A program made the translations under genes and the position numbers. DNA of 64,000 nt from CAVZBW01 sp963773635 (GTDB taxonomy: Bacteria; Actinomycetota; Acidimicrobiia; Acidimicrobiales; RAAP-2), in assembly GCA_963773635.1 (NCBI GenBank), contig CAVZBW010000005.1:1488001-1552000 (forward strand), read 5' to 3'. Below are positions 42,128-49,623 of the stretch, piece after piece (position 1 is the first letter of the stretch; each line of letters begins with the position of its first letter). The notes under the pieces are model-generated. The model worked only from the letters and a program-made list of their open reading frames with translations, was not told where the DNA came from and did not search any database.

Positions 42128-42697
42128 GTGCCGAGGATGACCGCGACCACGAGGACCGACGAGAGGCAGGGGCAGGGCGCTGCCGGCGCCGGGGGATCCC
42201 GGGGCCAGCAGGGGAAGCCGCCCGTTTCCGGCGCGGGGACCGAAAATACCGACACGGGACTGCGCATCGGTGACGCCGCGGCCCGCTTTGGAGTCTCGGC
42301 GCGCACGCTGCGCTACTACGAGGAGCTGGGCATGCTGAGCCCCTCCGGTTACACCTCCGGCGGTGAGCGGCGCTACCACCAGGCGGACCTGGAGCAGGTG
42401 GAGCGGATCCTCAAGCTCCGTGACGTGCTCGGACTCAACCTCGACGAGATCAAGACCTTTCTCGTGATCGAGGATCGGATCGAGGACCTCCGTGGCGTCT
42501 ACCGCGAACGCAAGTCCCAACCGACCGCGAAGAGCCGCATGGAGCAGCGCGAGATCCTGCAGGAGTTTCTTCGGCTCCACGAGTCGCGCATCGACCAGAT
42601 CGACGCCAAGCTTGCTCGCATGAACGAGTTTCGTGCCGAGCTCCTCGGCAGGGCCGACCGATGTCGGGCATTGCTCGCGGAACTTGGGCCCGACTGA
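42128..42697 (+). CDS. MerR-family transcriptional regulator
   Basis: 189 residues from GTG 42128 (Met4, ATG 42137, is the alternative). A disordered Gly/Gln-rich N-terminal 40 residues precede the DNA-binding domain: L-R-I-G-D-A-A-A-R-F-G-V-S-A-R-T-L-R-Y-Y-E-E, then G-M-L-S-P-S-G-Y-T-S-G-G-E-R-R-Y. A long coiled-coil dimerisation helix and short C-terminus follow, with no metal-binding cysteines of the MerR type (a single Cys in D-R-C-R-A-L-L). The effector is unknown. It may regulate the divergent permease or the kinase cluster 4 bp downstream. Confidence 0.88.
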   Translation: MPRMTATTRTDERQGQGAAGAGGSRGQQGKPPVSGAGTENTDTGLRIGDAAARFGVSARTLRYYEELGMLSPSGYTSGGERRYHQADLEQVERILKLRDVLGLNLDEIKTFLVIEDRIEDLRGVYRERKSQPTAKSRMEQREILQEFLRLHESRIDQIDAKLARMNEFRAELLGRADRCRALLAELGPD

Positions 42698-42700
42698 CGC

Positions 42701-43963
42701 ATGAGCGCACACGAGCCTCTGCCACCGGGGTACTCGGGGGCGGAGCTTGTGCTGCGCGATTCAAAGAGGTCCGTCTACCGGGCCCGCGACGACGTCACCT
42801 CGAGGGAGGTGGCCCTGCACGTGGTCGAGGTGGCCGACCTGGCGCACGAGAAGCGCCGCGAGCTCGCTCGCGAGATGGCGATGTTGCAACGGCTGCGCAT
42901 CCATCCCAATCTCGTGACGGTGCACCGAGTGATCACCTCGCCCGATGGTGGCTCGATGACGATCGTGACCGATCATCTTGGCGTTTCGACGGCAGGGCTG
43001 ATCCGTCGGGACGGCTCTCTGGACGTCCGCCGGGCGATGTCCATCGGGATCAAGATCGCCGGAGCGCTTGCCACGTGTCATCGAGCCGCGCTGGTCCATG
43101 GTCGGGTCCAGCCAGACGACATCTTGCTCACCCGCGCGAACGAGCCCTGCCTGACCGATCTCTGGATGACCCGCGTCCTCCCCGTGGTCGGCGGCAGGGT
43201 CCTCGACCTCCCGGGAACCCCGATGCAATGCGCCCCGGAGGTGCTCGAGGGAGCACCCCCTGGCGCGGCCGCGGACGTCTTTGGTCTGGCCAGCTCGCTC
43301 TACGAGCTGGTGACGGGGCGGCCTCCAAATTCGGCTGGGCTCGACGACGCACCAACCTCGATGGCCTCCGGAATGCGGCGTCCCGCAACGCCGCCCCTAC
43401 TCGGGCCGGGCATCCCACCCGGACTCTCGGATCTGCTTCTCGCCGCCATGGCCAACATCCCCACGGACCGGCCACCGTCGGCGCAATCCTTCGCCCATGA
43501 GCTCCAAAGCATCGAGCGGGCGAGCGGGTGTGAGATCACGCCCATCCTCGTGTTCGACGTGCCGGAGGCGTCGACGACCATCACGTCACACCCGGAAGGC
43601 TGGAGCTCCGATGCGGACCGCGGAGCGATGACGATGTCCTCGGATGCCACGTTCAATCCGAACGCAACAACCGCCATTGCCGACCGGCCGGAGGGCCACA
43701 CCGACCGTTCGGAGGGCCACACCGACCGGCCCGAGGGCCACACCGACCGGCCGGAATCCAATCGCACGGAGCCGGCCAAGGGTCACCCCGACGCTGCCCC
43801 AAGGGTGCTCGAATGTACGAACGGGCACCGGGTCGAGCGCGGCGACCGCCCCCAGCGGTTTTGCCGCTACTGCGGCAACCCACTCTTCGTGCGATGCGCC
43901 AATGGTCATGTAGTGGCGGCGTCCGCCCGGTTTTGCCGCCTGTGCGGCCAGTCGCTCTCGTGA
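42701..43963 (+). CDS. pseudokinase with C-terminal double zinc ribbon
   Basis: A 420-residue protein. Residues of about 10-270 have the Ser/Thr-kinase fold but lack the catalytic residues: the beta-3 Lys is His40 (E-V-A-L-H), the HRD loop reads H133-G-R, its Lys and Asn are Gln137 and Asp140, and DFG is D153-L-W. The structural Q-C-A-P-E-V-L-E is kept. Residues of about 328-353 are a 7-residue repeat (T-D-R-P-E-G-H). The C-terminus has C-T-N-G-H...F-C-R-Y-C-G and C-A-N-G-H...F-C-R-L-C-G, two zinc ribbons. It probably works as a scaffold or regulator of the active kinase encoded nearby rather than as an enzyme. Confidence 0.82.
   Translation: MSAHEPLPPGYSGAELVLRDSKRSVYRARDDVTSREVALHVVEVADLAHEKRRELAREMAMLQRLRIHPNLVTVHRVITSPDGGSMTIVTDHLGVSTAGLIRRDGSLDVRRAMSIGIKIAGALATCHRAALVHGRVQPDDILLTRANEPCLTDLWMTRVLPVVGGRVLDLPGTPMQCAPEVLEGAPPGAAADVFGLASSLYELVTGRPPNSAGLDDAPTSMASGMRRPATPPLLGPGIPPGLSDLLLAAMANIPTDRPPSAQSFAHELQSIERASGCEITPILVFDVPEASTTITSHPEGWSSDADRGAMTMSSDATFNPNATTAIADRPEGHTDRSEGHTDRPEGHTDRPESNRTEPAKGHPDAAPRVLECTNGHRVERGDRPQRFCRYCGNPLFVRCANGHVVAASARFCRLCGQSLS
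43681..43758 (+). repeat. 21-bp in-frame coding repeat (T-D-R-P-E-G-H)
   Basis: About 3.7 copies of a 21-bp unit lie within the pseudokinase gene between the kinase fold and the zinc ribbons. The period keeps frame, so copy number can vary without disrupting the protein; it probably acts as a flexible linker. Confidence 0.8.
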
Positions 43964-43990
43964 CGGCGAAGCGAATCGGCGGGTAGCGGC

Positions 43991-44683
43991 TCAGGGTGTG
44001 GCGCGCCGATCGCGGGTGCGTACGCGCGAGACCGCCAGGCCCACGGCACCGAGCGTCACGACCACCATCCCCACCGCACTGGCCCAGGCACCGACGCCGA
44101 CGTTCGAGACGGATGCGCCGATGCTCACGTAGAAGCTCACTGCGCCCCACGTCGCTGCGCCCCCCAACACCAAGGTGGTGACGACGAACACGGCTGCGGT
44201 CGCCCCCCGCGTGGGCCGGGCGAGTGCCACGACCAGCGCCACGATCGTCAGGAGGTAGCTGGCGGCGGCCACCACGATGGGTCCCGCCTGGGCGCTTCGA
44301 GGATCGGATCCGGTGGCATCGAGGATCTGGAAGAGATTGGCGGTGCTCGGAAGCCCCAGGTCGGCGTAGAGCGGGACCCTGACCCAGGACAACAGGGGCG
44401 CCACTCCGACGACCAACGCACCGAGGACGATCGGCACGAGCGCCAGGCCCGACCTCGCCGGCACCGGTCGTGCCCGCACGGTCGATGGGGGCGAGTCGCG
44501 GGTGGTCGATGGGTCGACGGATGTTCCACATGCGCCGCAGAAGTTGGCACCAGGCCGCGTCGGATGACCGTTGGGGCACCGTTGCGCCGTTACCGCCCCG
44601 ATCCGTGCGGGCGACGCGCTGGGCGGATGCCACCTGCCGTCGGCACCGAGCCACCAGTCCGGCTGCTCGCGCACGTTGCTCAC
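43991..44683 (-). CDS. zinc-ribbon membrane protein
   Basis: A 230-residue protein. The N-terminus W-W-L-G-A-D-G-R-W-H-P-P resembles a short DUF2510-type segment, followed by a zinc ribbon C-P-N-G-H-P-T-R-P-G-A-N-F-C-G-A-C-G. Four predicted transmembrane helices follow (for example L-V-P-I-V-L-G-A-L-V-V-G-V-A and L-L-T-I-V-A-L-V-V-A-L-A). The C-P-N-G-H ribbon is close in style to the ribbons of the convergent pseudokinase, suggesting shared function. It lies 12 bp downstream of the next zinc-ribbon gene. Unknown function. Confidence 0.8.
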   Translation of the reverse strand: MSNVREQPDWWLGADGRWHPPSASPARIGAVTAQRCPNGHPTRPGANFCGACGTSVDPSTTRDSPPSTVRARPVPARSGLALVPIVLGALVVGVAPLLSWVRVPLYADLGLPSTANLFQILDATGSDPRSAQAGPIVVAAASYLLTIVALVVALARPTRGATAAVFVVTTLVLGGAATWGAVSFYVSIGASVSNVGVGAWASAVGMVVVTLGAVGLAVSRVRTRDRRATP

Positions 44684-44695
44684 GGCGCAACCCCC

Positions 44696-45478
44696 TCAGA
44701 CCGCTTTGCCGCAGGCGGTGCAGAAATGGTTGCCCTCGACCAGCGCCACCCCACAGTCGGGACAGCGACGGGGCACGACCAACTGCCGGGGGGTTGGCAC
44801 GGGGTCGCCGACTTCGGGGACCGATCGGGGGCCCGGTGCCGCCACGGCGTGAGGTTCGACCAACTCGCCCTCCACCGTCGAGCCCGCGGGCCCCGGGGGC
44901 GCCGCGGGTGCGGGAACCGCAACGGGAGTGACGGAGGTCATCCGAGCCTGGCCGGCGCCGACCGCTGCGACGACCGCAGCGATCAGGCCGAGCCCGGCAC
45001 CGGCTTCACCCGTCGAGAACCCGGCCGGCGAAGCCAAGAACGCGATGACCACGAGGAGAAGCTGGAGACCCGTCAGACCGCCCAGGATCTGCCACTCGGG
45101 CAGCGGCAGTCGGGGCTCGCTTCTCCACATGCTCTTGGCGAGCAGGTAGCCGACGGTGAGCACCGACAGAACGAGGATCAAGAACCGGAAGCCACCGGCG
45201 ATTGAGCTCAGGGCGCTGTAGGTGTGCGTGTCGGCCCCTGCGGGCAGATCGATCGTGAAGCCATACCAGGGAAGGAAGAGCGACACGAAGACGACGATCG
45301 ACGAGATGCCGGAGACAAGATCGGTGACCGGGAGGCGCCGCAGATCGATCCCGGTAGCCGCCGTGGCGACACGGCCCGGCGCGACCCGTGCGCTCGAGAC
45401 CGGTGTCTGGTCGGCACCGCAGCTCGGACAAAACCTCGTCCCCGCTGGGATATTCGCACCACAACCGACACACAACAT
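44696..45478 (-). CDS. membrane protein with zinc ribbons at both ends
   Basis: A 260-residue protein. ATG 45478 has GAGGGAGG 7 nt upstream. The N-terminus is a zinc ribbon (L-C-V-G-C-G...F-C-P-S-C-G), then four or so transmembrane helices (I-S-S-I-V-V-F-V-S-L-F-L-P-W, F-L-I-L-V-L-S-V-L-T-V-G-Y-L-L), a Pro/Ala-rich linker, and a second ribbon R-C-P-D-C-G-V-A-L...H-F-C-T-A-C-G-K-A-V at the very end. Downstream of the kinase gene on the same strand. Function unknown; likely part of a membrane signalling unit. Confidence 0.8.
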   Translation of the reverse strand: MLCVGCGANIPAGTRFCPSCGADQTPVSSARVAPGRVATAATGIDLRRLPVTDLVSGISSIVVFVSLFLPWYGFTIDLPAGADTHTYSALSSIAGGFRFLILVLSVLTVGYLLAKSMWRSEPRLPLPEWQILGGLTGLQLLLVVIAFLASPAGFSTGEAGAGLGLIAAVVAAVGAGQARMTSVTPVAVPAPAAPPGPAGSTVEGELVEPHAVAAPGPRSVPEVGDPVPTPRQLVVPRRCPDCGVALVEGNHFCTACGKAV

Positions 45479-45531
45479 CGGACGCCCTCCTCCCTCGGCA
45501 ACGGCCAGCCGTCGCAACGGTCTTTCGTCGG

Positions 45532-45547
45532 CGACGGCCAGCCGTCG
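45532..45547. repeat. palindrome CGACGGC-CA-GCCGTCG
   Basis: A perfect 7-bp inverted repeat in the 250-bp space between the kinase gene and the double-zinc-ribbon gene. A related ACGGCCAGCCGT occurs 35 bp before it. It may be a stem-loop or operator controlling the downstream zinc-ribbon genes. Confidence 0.45.
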
Positions 45548-45727
45548 TCGACGTCTCTCCACATGGCGCAACTCATCGCCAATGCTCTCCACGTAGCGAC
45601 GGCGCGCCCTCGCTGCTCAGCAGTATCCGGAGCGCGTCTCGCGAAAGCCATGACGGGCTGGTGAGGATGGTCTTGTCGCGGGGTTGGAAAAACCTGGCCC
45701 GGCCGACAGGTCTCCTCAAGAACCGGC

Positions 45728-46819
45728 TCAGCGCACGGCCGCTTGGACCAGCAGTGTGATGGCGAGCGCCGCGGCCAGCCCGACGAGCGCCCAGCGCACC
45801 CAGGTCACACCTCGCCGCTTGGAGCCGAGATCCGGAAAGGTGGGCCGGATGCGCTCGAGCTGAGCCAGGCCCGGAAGCCCCGGCTCCGGATGATCCGTGC
45901 CGACGCCACTCGCCGCCGGACGCCTCACGCTCCGACCGCTTGCGGCGAGCGCCGCCAGATCCGCTTCCTCCCGCCATCCCGGCCAGGCGCGCTCGGCGGC
46001 GTCCTCGAGCAAGTCCCAGAATGCGGCCGCGCTCGGGACCCTCCTGCTTCGGTCCTTCTCCAACGCGCCGAGCAGCGCTGCTTCGACGCCCGGCGGAAAG
46101 CCGGGCACGAGATCGCTCGGCCTCGGAACCGGCTCAGCCAGATGGGCATTCAGCAGCGCCATGGTCCCCCTCTCGGGAGGGAACGGGAGCCGGCCGACAA
46201 GCAGTTCGTAGGCGAGGACCCCGAGGCTATAGATGTCCGATCGCTCATCCACATCGACGTCGCCCTTCACGGCCTCGGGCGACATATAGGGAGCCGTGCC
46301 CAGCGGCGTGCCGGGTCGCGTGAGCAGCGTGCGGGCGGCGTTGCCGGCAATGTCGTCGAGCCTGGCCAGGCCGAAGTCGGTTAATTTACAGACTCCTTGC
46401 TGAGAAATGATGACGTTGCTCGCCTTGACGTCCCGATGCAGCACTCCGAGCCGATGCGCATGGGAGAGCGCCGCCCGAACCTGTGAGAGCACTGCCATGG
46501 CATCGGGCCCCCGGATGGGACCTTGGGCGAGCAACTGCGCCAGAGACGGTCCGTCGATGTACTCGAGGATCAGGAGGAGCTCCTCACCGACCTCCAGAAG
46601 TTGCAAGAGGCGCACCACATGGGGGTCGTCGAGGCGCTCCAGCGCCCTCGCCTCCCGCCGCAGCCGTCCTTGTTGCGTGCCGCTCAGCGCGCTTGTCTCG
46701 CAGAGACGCTTGACGGCGACCAGCCTGCCCGAAGGCAGCTGTCGAGCCAGCACGACCTGTCCCATTGAGCCGCGTCCCAGCTCAGACTGGAATTCGAGTC
46801 CCGATAACGGTTCCGTCAC
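45728..46819 (-). CDS. membrane-anchored serine/threonine protein kinase
   Basis: 363 residues from GTG 46819, chosen because GAGGAG lies 5 nt upstream; a longer in-frame reading to 46930 lacks kinase features. All catalytic motifs are present: G-R-G-S-M-G-Q-V-V-L-A, V-A-V-K, L-H-R-D-V-K-A-S-N, D-F-G-L-A and A-P-Y-M-S-P-E. The C-terminus ends in a single transmembrane helix (W-A-L-V-G-L-A-A-A-L-A-I-T-L-L-V) with almost nothing outside, so no PASTA or sensor domain. The likely partners are the pseudokinase and zinc-ribbon proteins in the same cluster. Confidence 0.9.
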   Translation of the reverse strand: MTEPLSGLEFQSELGRGSMGQVVLARQLPSGRLVAVKRLCETSALSGTQQGRLRREARALERLDDPHVVRLLQLLEVGEELLLILEYIDGPSLAQLLAQGPIRGPDAMAVLSQVRAALSHAHRLGVLHRDVKASNVIISQQGVCKLTDFGLARLDDIAGNAARTLLTRPGTPLGTAPYMSPEAVKGDVDVDERSDIYSLGVLAYELLVGRLPFPPERGTMALLNAHLAEPVPRPSDLVPGFPPGVEAALLGALEKDRSRRVPSAAAFWDLLEDAAERAWPGWREEADLAALAASGRSVRRPAASGVGTDHPEPGLPGLAQLERIRPTFPDLGSKRRGVTWVRWALVGLAAALAITLLVQAAVR

Positions 46820-46925
46820 ATTCACTCCTCGCAACGAGGCAACGGTAGGTCGTACGCCGACGGATTCACGCGTCCACCAGGTATTTTCCCCGTGTCGACA
46901 CCGTCCGGAGGCGCGCCGGTCGCTG

Positions 46926-46966
46926 TGCACAACCCCTTACACGACCCAATTTGGTGGTGTTGTGCA
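46926..46966. promoter_or_regulatory. long inverted repeat upstream of the Rpf-like gene
   Basis: TGCACAAC (46926-46933) and GTTGTGCA (46959-46966) are perfect 8-bp arms separated by 25 bp, in a relatively AT-rich 190-bp leader between the divergent kinase and Rpf-like genes. It could be a regulator site or an RNA stem. No known riboswitch consensus was recognised. Confidence 0.4.
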
Positions 46967-47011
46967 TGGATTTTGCATGGTGGTGACGGACCCGATAAAA
47001 CGTGTAGCACC

Positions 47012-48136
47012 GTGTCCGACGTCGAGCACTACTCGACGACGGGGTCAAGCGTGGCGGCGGGTGCGAGAGCACCGCGTGGCAGGAGTCCGGCGAGTCGAGC
47101 TGCGACGCTCGTCGCGGCCATGCTGACCATCGTCGGTGGACTCACCATGCCGGTGGTCCTGGCGACGCGACCCGCCGGTGCGGACGATGTCTCCGACCTG
47201 CAGGCTCAGGCAACCCAGTTGGATCAGGCAATTCTCAGGCAACAGCTGGAGATGGGCGGCCTCCAGCAGCAATACACGCTGGCCGCGGGCAAGGTGCAAT
47301 TCATCGAGGCCTCCATCGGCAGCACGCGCGCCGATGTGGAGCAAGACGAACAACAGATCGCTCTCGACCTCGACCATCTGCAACGCGCCTCGGTGTTCGC
47401 CTATATGACGGCGGGATCGGCCGTCGGCAGCACGTCGTCCCAGGTCTTTGCCCCGAGCGACCGATCGGCACAGGCGCAGTCGGTCTACCGGAACCTGGTA
47501 GCCGGTGACGTGACCGTCATGCTCGATCAACTGAGCTCGGATCGGGCAAGACTTCGCGTTCGCGAGCAGATGCTGCAACGAGAGCAAGCGGATGCGCAGG
47601 GGGCCCAACAGGAGGCGGTCGCACTCTTGGACCAGTCCCAGCAGGTGGAGGGCCAGCTCCAGTCGGAGCAATCGCAGGTCAAGGGACAGCTGGCTGTGGC
47701 GATCGCCCAGCAACAGGCCGCCGAGGCGGCCGCGGCTGCGGCGGCGATCCGAGCTGCCGAGGAGGCCGCCGCCCAACAGGCGGCTGCAGAGCAGCGTGCC
47801 CAGGTACAGGAGGCCGCCCCCCAGACAACGGTGGCGACACCGGTCACGGCTCCCGCGCCGACGAGCTCGGGGCCGGCGCTCAACTCCTTCCTCCAGTGCG
47901 CGCTGCAGGCGGAGTCTGGTGGGAACTACTCGGTCGTCTCGACAAACGGCCAGTATTTCGGTGGCTTCCAGTTCAGTCAGCCCGCATGGGACGAGGCGGC
48001 ACAGCTCGCCGGGGAGCCCAGCCTGGTAGGCGTGCAACCCAACACGGCCACCCCGGCACAACAGAACGAGCTTGCCGTCGCGCTCTACGGCGCCGATGGG
48101 AGCGCTCCCTGGTACGACCCCTGCACCGGGCACTGA
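47012..48136 (+). CDS. secreted coiled-coil protein with Rpf-like transglycosylase domain
   Basis: About 374 residues from GTG 47012 (GTG 47051 is an alternative). A signal peptide (T-L-V-A-A-M-L-T-I-V-G-G-L, cleavage near P-A-G-A-D-D) is followed by a long coiled coil of the PcsB/NlpC-accessory kind (D-L-Q-A-Q-A-T-Q-L-D-Q) rich in Gln and Ala. The C-terminal 85 residues are a resuscitation-promoting-factor/lysozyme-like domain: F-L-Q-C-A-L-Q-A-E-S-G-G-N-Y with the catalytic Glu, G-G-F-Q-F-S-Q-P-A-W, and a final W-Y-D-P-C with the partner Cys. It probably cleaves peptidoglycan during growth or resuscitation. Confidence 0.85.
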   Translation: MSDVEHYSTTGSSVAAGARAPRGRSPASRAATLVAAMLTIVGGLTMPVVLATRPAGADDVSDLQAQATQLDQAILRQQLEMGGLQQQYTLAAGKVQFIEASIGSTRADVEQDEQQIALDLDHLQRASVFAYMTAGSAVGSTSSQVFAPSDRSAQAQSVYRNLVAGDVTVMLDQLSSDRARLRVREQMLQREQADAQGAQQEAVALLDQSQQVEGQLQSEQSQVKGQLAVAIAQQQAAEAAAAAAAIRAAEEAAAQQAAAEQRAQVQEAAPQTTVATPVTAPAPTSSGPALNSFLQCALQAESGGNYSVVSTNGQYFGGFQFSQPAWDEAAQLAGEPSLVGVQPNTATPAQQNELAVALYGADGSAPWYDPCTGH

Positions 48137-48211
48137 TCGGGCACCAGCTCCTCACCGGTCCGAAGGTCCTCGACGGGCATCAGCTCCGGGGCCTGGCCAA
48201 CTCGTCTTTCG

Positions 48212-49069
48212 CTACGAAGCGAGCTTGAGCATCCCGGCCTCGAGGACGGCGTCGCCTCGTTGGTTGTCCGTCCGGAAGCGCACGCAGTCGTCGCCTTCGA
48301 TCCACATCGACACGTACAGCAGATCGCCGGGGTAGGTCGGACGGGAAAACCGCGCCGACATCTCGCGGAAACGCTCGACTCGCGAATCGCACACCGCGTG
48401 CAGGAGCACCCTCCCGACGAAGCCAAATGTGCAGAGTCCATGCAGTATAGGGCGGTCGAAGCCACTCTGCGCCGCGAACGCCGGGTCCGAGTGCAGCGGG
48501 TTGCGATCGCCGACCAACCGGTAGAGCAGCGCCTGGTCGGGGCGCGTCGAGCAGGTCACGACGTTGTCCGGCACGCGTGCCGGCTGCGGGCCCACGCCGA
48601 CCGGAGCGCGTGCGCCGCCAAAGCCACCTTCGCCGCGCACGAACAGCGAGGTCGTGGTGGCAAAGCGCATGGTGCCGGAGGCCGCGTCGATCGACTCCGC
48701 GTCGAGGACCACCAGGGCACCACTCCCCTGGTCGTAGATGCCCCTGACGGTGGTGCGCGTCTCGACCGATCCGGCGACCGGTACCGGGCCGTCCAACCGC
48801 ACGGACTGCTCGCCGTGGACCAGGCGTGCCGGATCGAACGTCCCGAGCTGGCGGATCAACCTCGGTCCCTGCCCGATCACGGTCGCAAAGGTGGGCAGCA
48901 CCCGCTGCACGACACCCGTGCTGTTGTCCGTCGTGAATTCGAGCTCTCGGACGTGGGGATCGACGGACCCGGCACCGACTCCGAGCGCGTACAGCATCGC
49001 TTCGTCCGAGCTCCACGAGCGGCTCACCGGCGCCGACACCCGGCCCACCATGTCCAGGTTCATTGCCAT
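48212..49069 (-). CDS. two-domain MaoC/hydratase-2-type acyl dehydratase
   Basis: A 285-residue double-hotdog protein of the 2-enoyl-CoA hydratase 2 / MFE-2 type. The N-terminal half is the degenerate hotdog (S-S-D-E-A-M-L-Y-A-L-G-V-G-A). The C-terminal half carries the catalytic motif Y-R-L-V-G-D-R-N-P-L-H-S-D-P and R-P-I-L-H-G-L-C-T-F-G. It hydrates trans-2-enoyl-CoA to (R)-3-hydroxyacyl-CoA. It is divergent from a MerR-type regulator with only 36 bp between the starts, so both are probably controlled from that AT-rich spacer. Confidence 0.9.
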   Translation of the reverse strand: MAMNLDMVGRVSAPVSRSWSSDEAMLYALGVGAGSVDPHVRELEFTTDNSTGVVQRVLPTFATVIGQGPRLIRQLGTFDPARLVHGEQSVRLDGPVPVAGSVETRTTVRGIYDQGSGALVVLDAESIDAASGTMRFATTTSLFVRGEGGFGGARAPVGVGPQPARVPDNVVTCSTRPDQALLYRLVGDRNPLHSDPAFAAQSGFDRPILHGLCTFGFVGRVLLHAVCDSRVERFREMSARFSRPTYPGDLLYVSMWIEGDDCVRFRTDNQRGDAVLEAGMLKLAS

Positions 49070-49074
49070 GAATC

Positions 49075-49100
49075 AATGTTACATGAATTACTGATACATT
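49075..49100. promoter_or_regulatory. AT-rich dyad between MaoC and MerR genes
   Basis: The 36-bp spacer between the divergent starts contains AATGT (49075-49079) and ACATT (49096-49100) as inverted arms in an AT-rich context (T-T-A-C-A-T-G-A-A-T-T-A-C-T-G-A-T between them). Such a short AT-rich spacer implies leaderless or near-leaderless mRNAs and direct control by the MerR protein. Confidence 0.5.
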
Positions 49101-49105
49101 TGTTA

Positions 49106-49498
49106 ATGATGAACGTCGACCAACTGGCCCGGGCGGCGGACACGACGACGCGAAACGTGCGCGCCCTGCAATCGATGGGCCTCGTGCACGCCCCGCTCCG
49201 GATCGGACGGATGGGTCATTACGACCACACCCATCTCGAGCGCCTGCGAGCCGTCTTGCGCCTGCAGCAGAGGGGCTTCTCCCTCGGCTCGATAGGACTC
49301 TTGCTGGACGGGTGGGACCGGGGTCTCACGCTGGGTCAGGTTCTCGGGATGGAGCCGATCTCGCCACCCTCGCCCTCCGGCACCGAGGAGTGCCCAGAGG
49401 ACCTCTATGCGCTCGCAGAGTGGCCGGTTCCGCCTCCCTCGGGCCGTCCCAAGCTCGTCGCGCTCCTGCCATCCCCGCTGCTGGAGAAGATCGCCTAG
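49106..49498 (+). CDS. MerR-family regulator
   Basis: A 130-residue protein with ATG codons at 49106 and 49109. The winged helix is M-N-V-D-Q-L-A-R-A-A-D-T-T-T-R-N-V-R-A-L-Q, then G-R-M-G-H-Y-D-H-T-H-L-E-R-L and L-R-L-Q-Q-R-G-F-S-L-G-S-I-G-L-L. The dimerisation helix is short and the C-terminus Pro-rich, without an obvious effector domain. It probably regulates the divergent acyl dehydratase gene. Confidence 0.82.
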   Translation: MMNVDQLARAADTTTRNVRALQSMGLVHAPLRIGRMGHYDHTHLERLRAVLRLQQRGFSLGSIGLLLDGWDRGLTLGQVLGMEPISPPSPSGTEECPEDLYALAEWPVPPPSGRPKLVALLPSPLLEKIA

Positions 49499-49623
49499 GT
49501 CCAGGCCGTGGACGTCGGTGATGCCAACGTCCGGTACCTTGCCATTTGGCCCTCGACGTCACGGTATCGTCGGGGCCAGGCAATCGCTATGGAGAAGGTC
49601 GAGGGTACAACGAGGCGCTCACG

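Noticed and set aside
46820..47011. Cyclic-di-AMP (ydaO) riboswitch upstream of the Rpf-like gene
   Set aside because: Such riboswitches precede rpf genes in some actinobacteria, but the leader is short and I could not find the conserved core; only a simple dyad is present.
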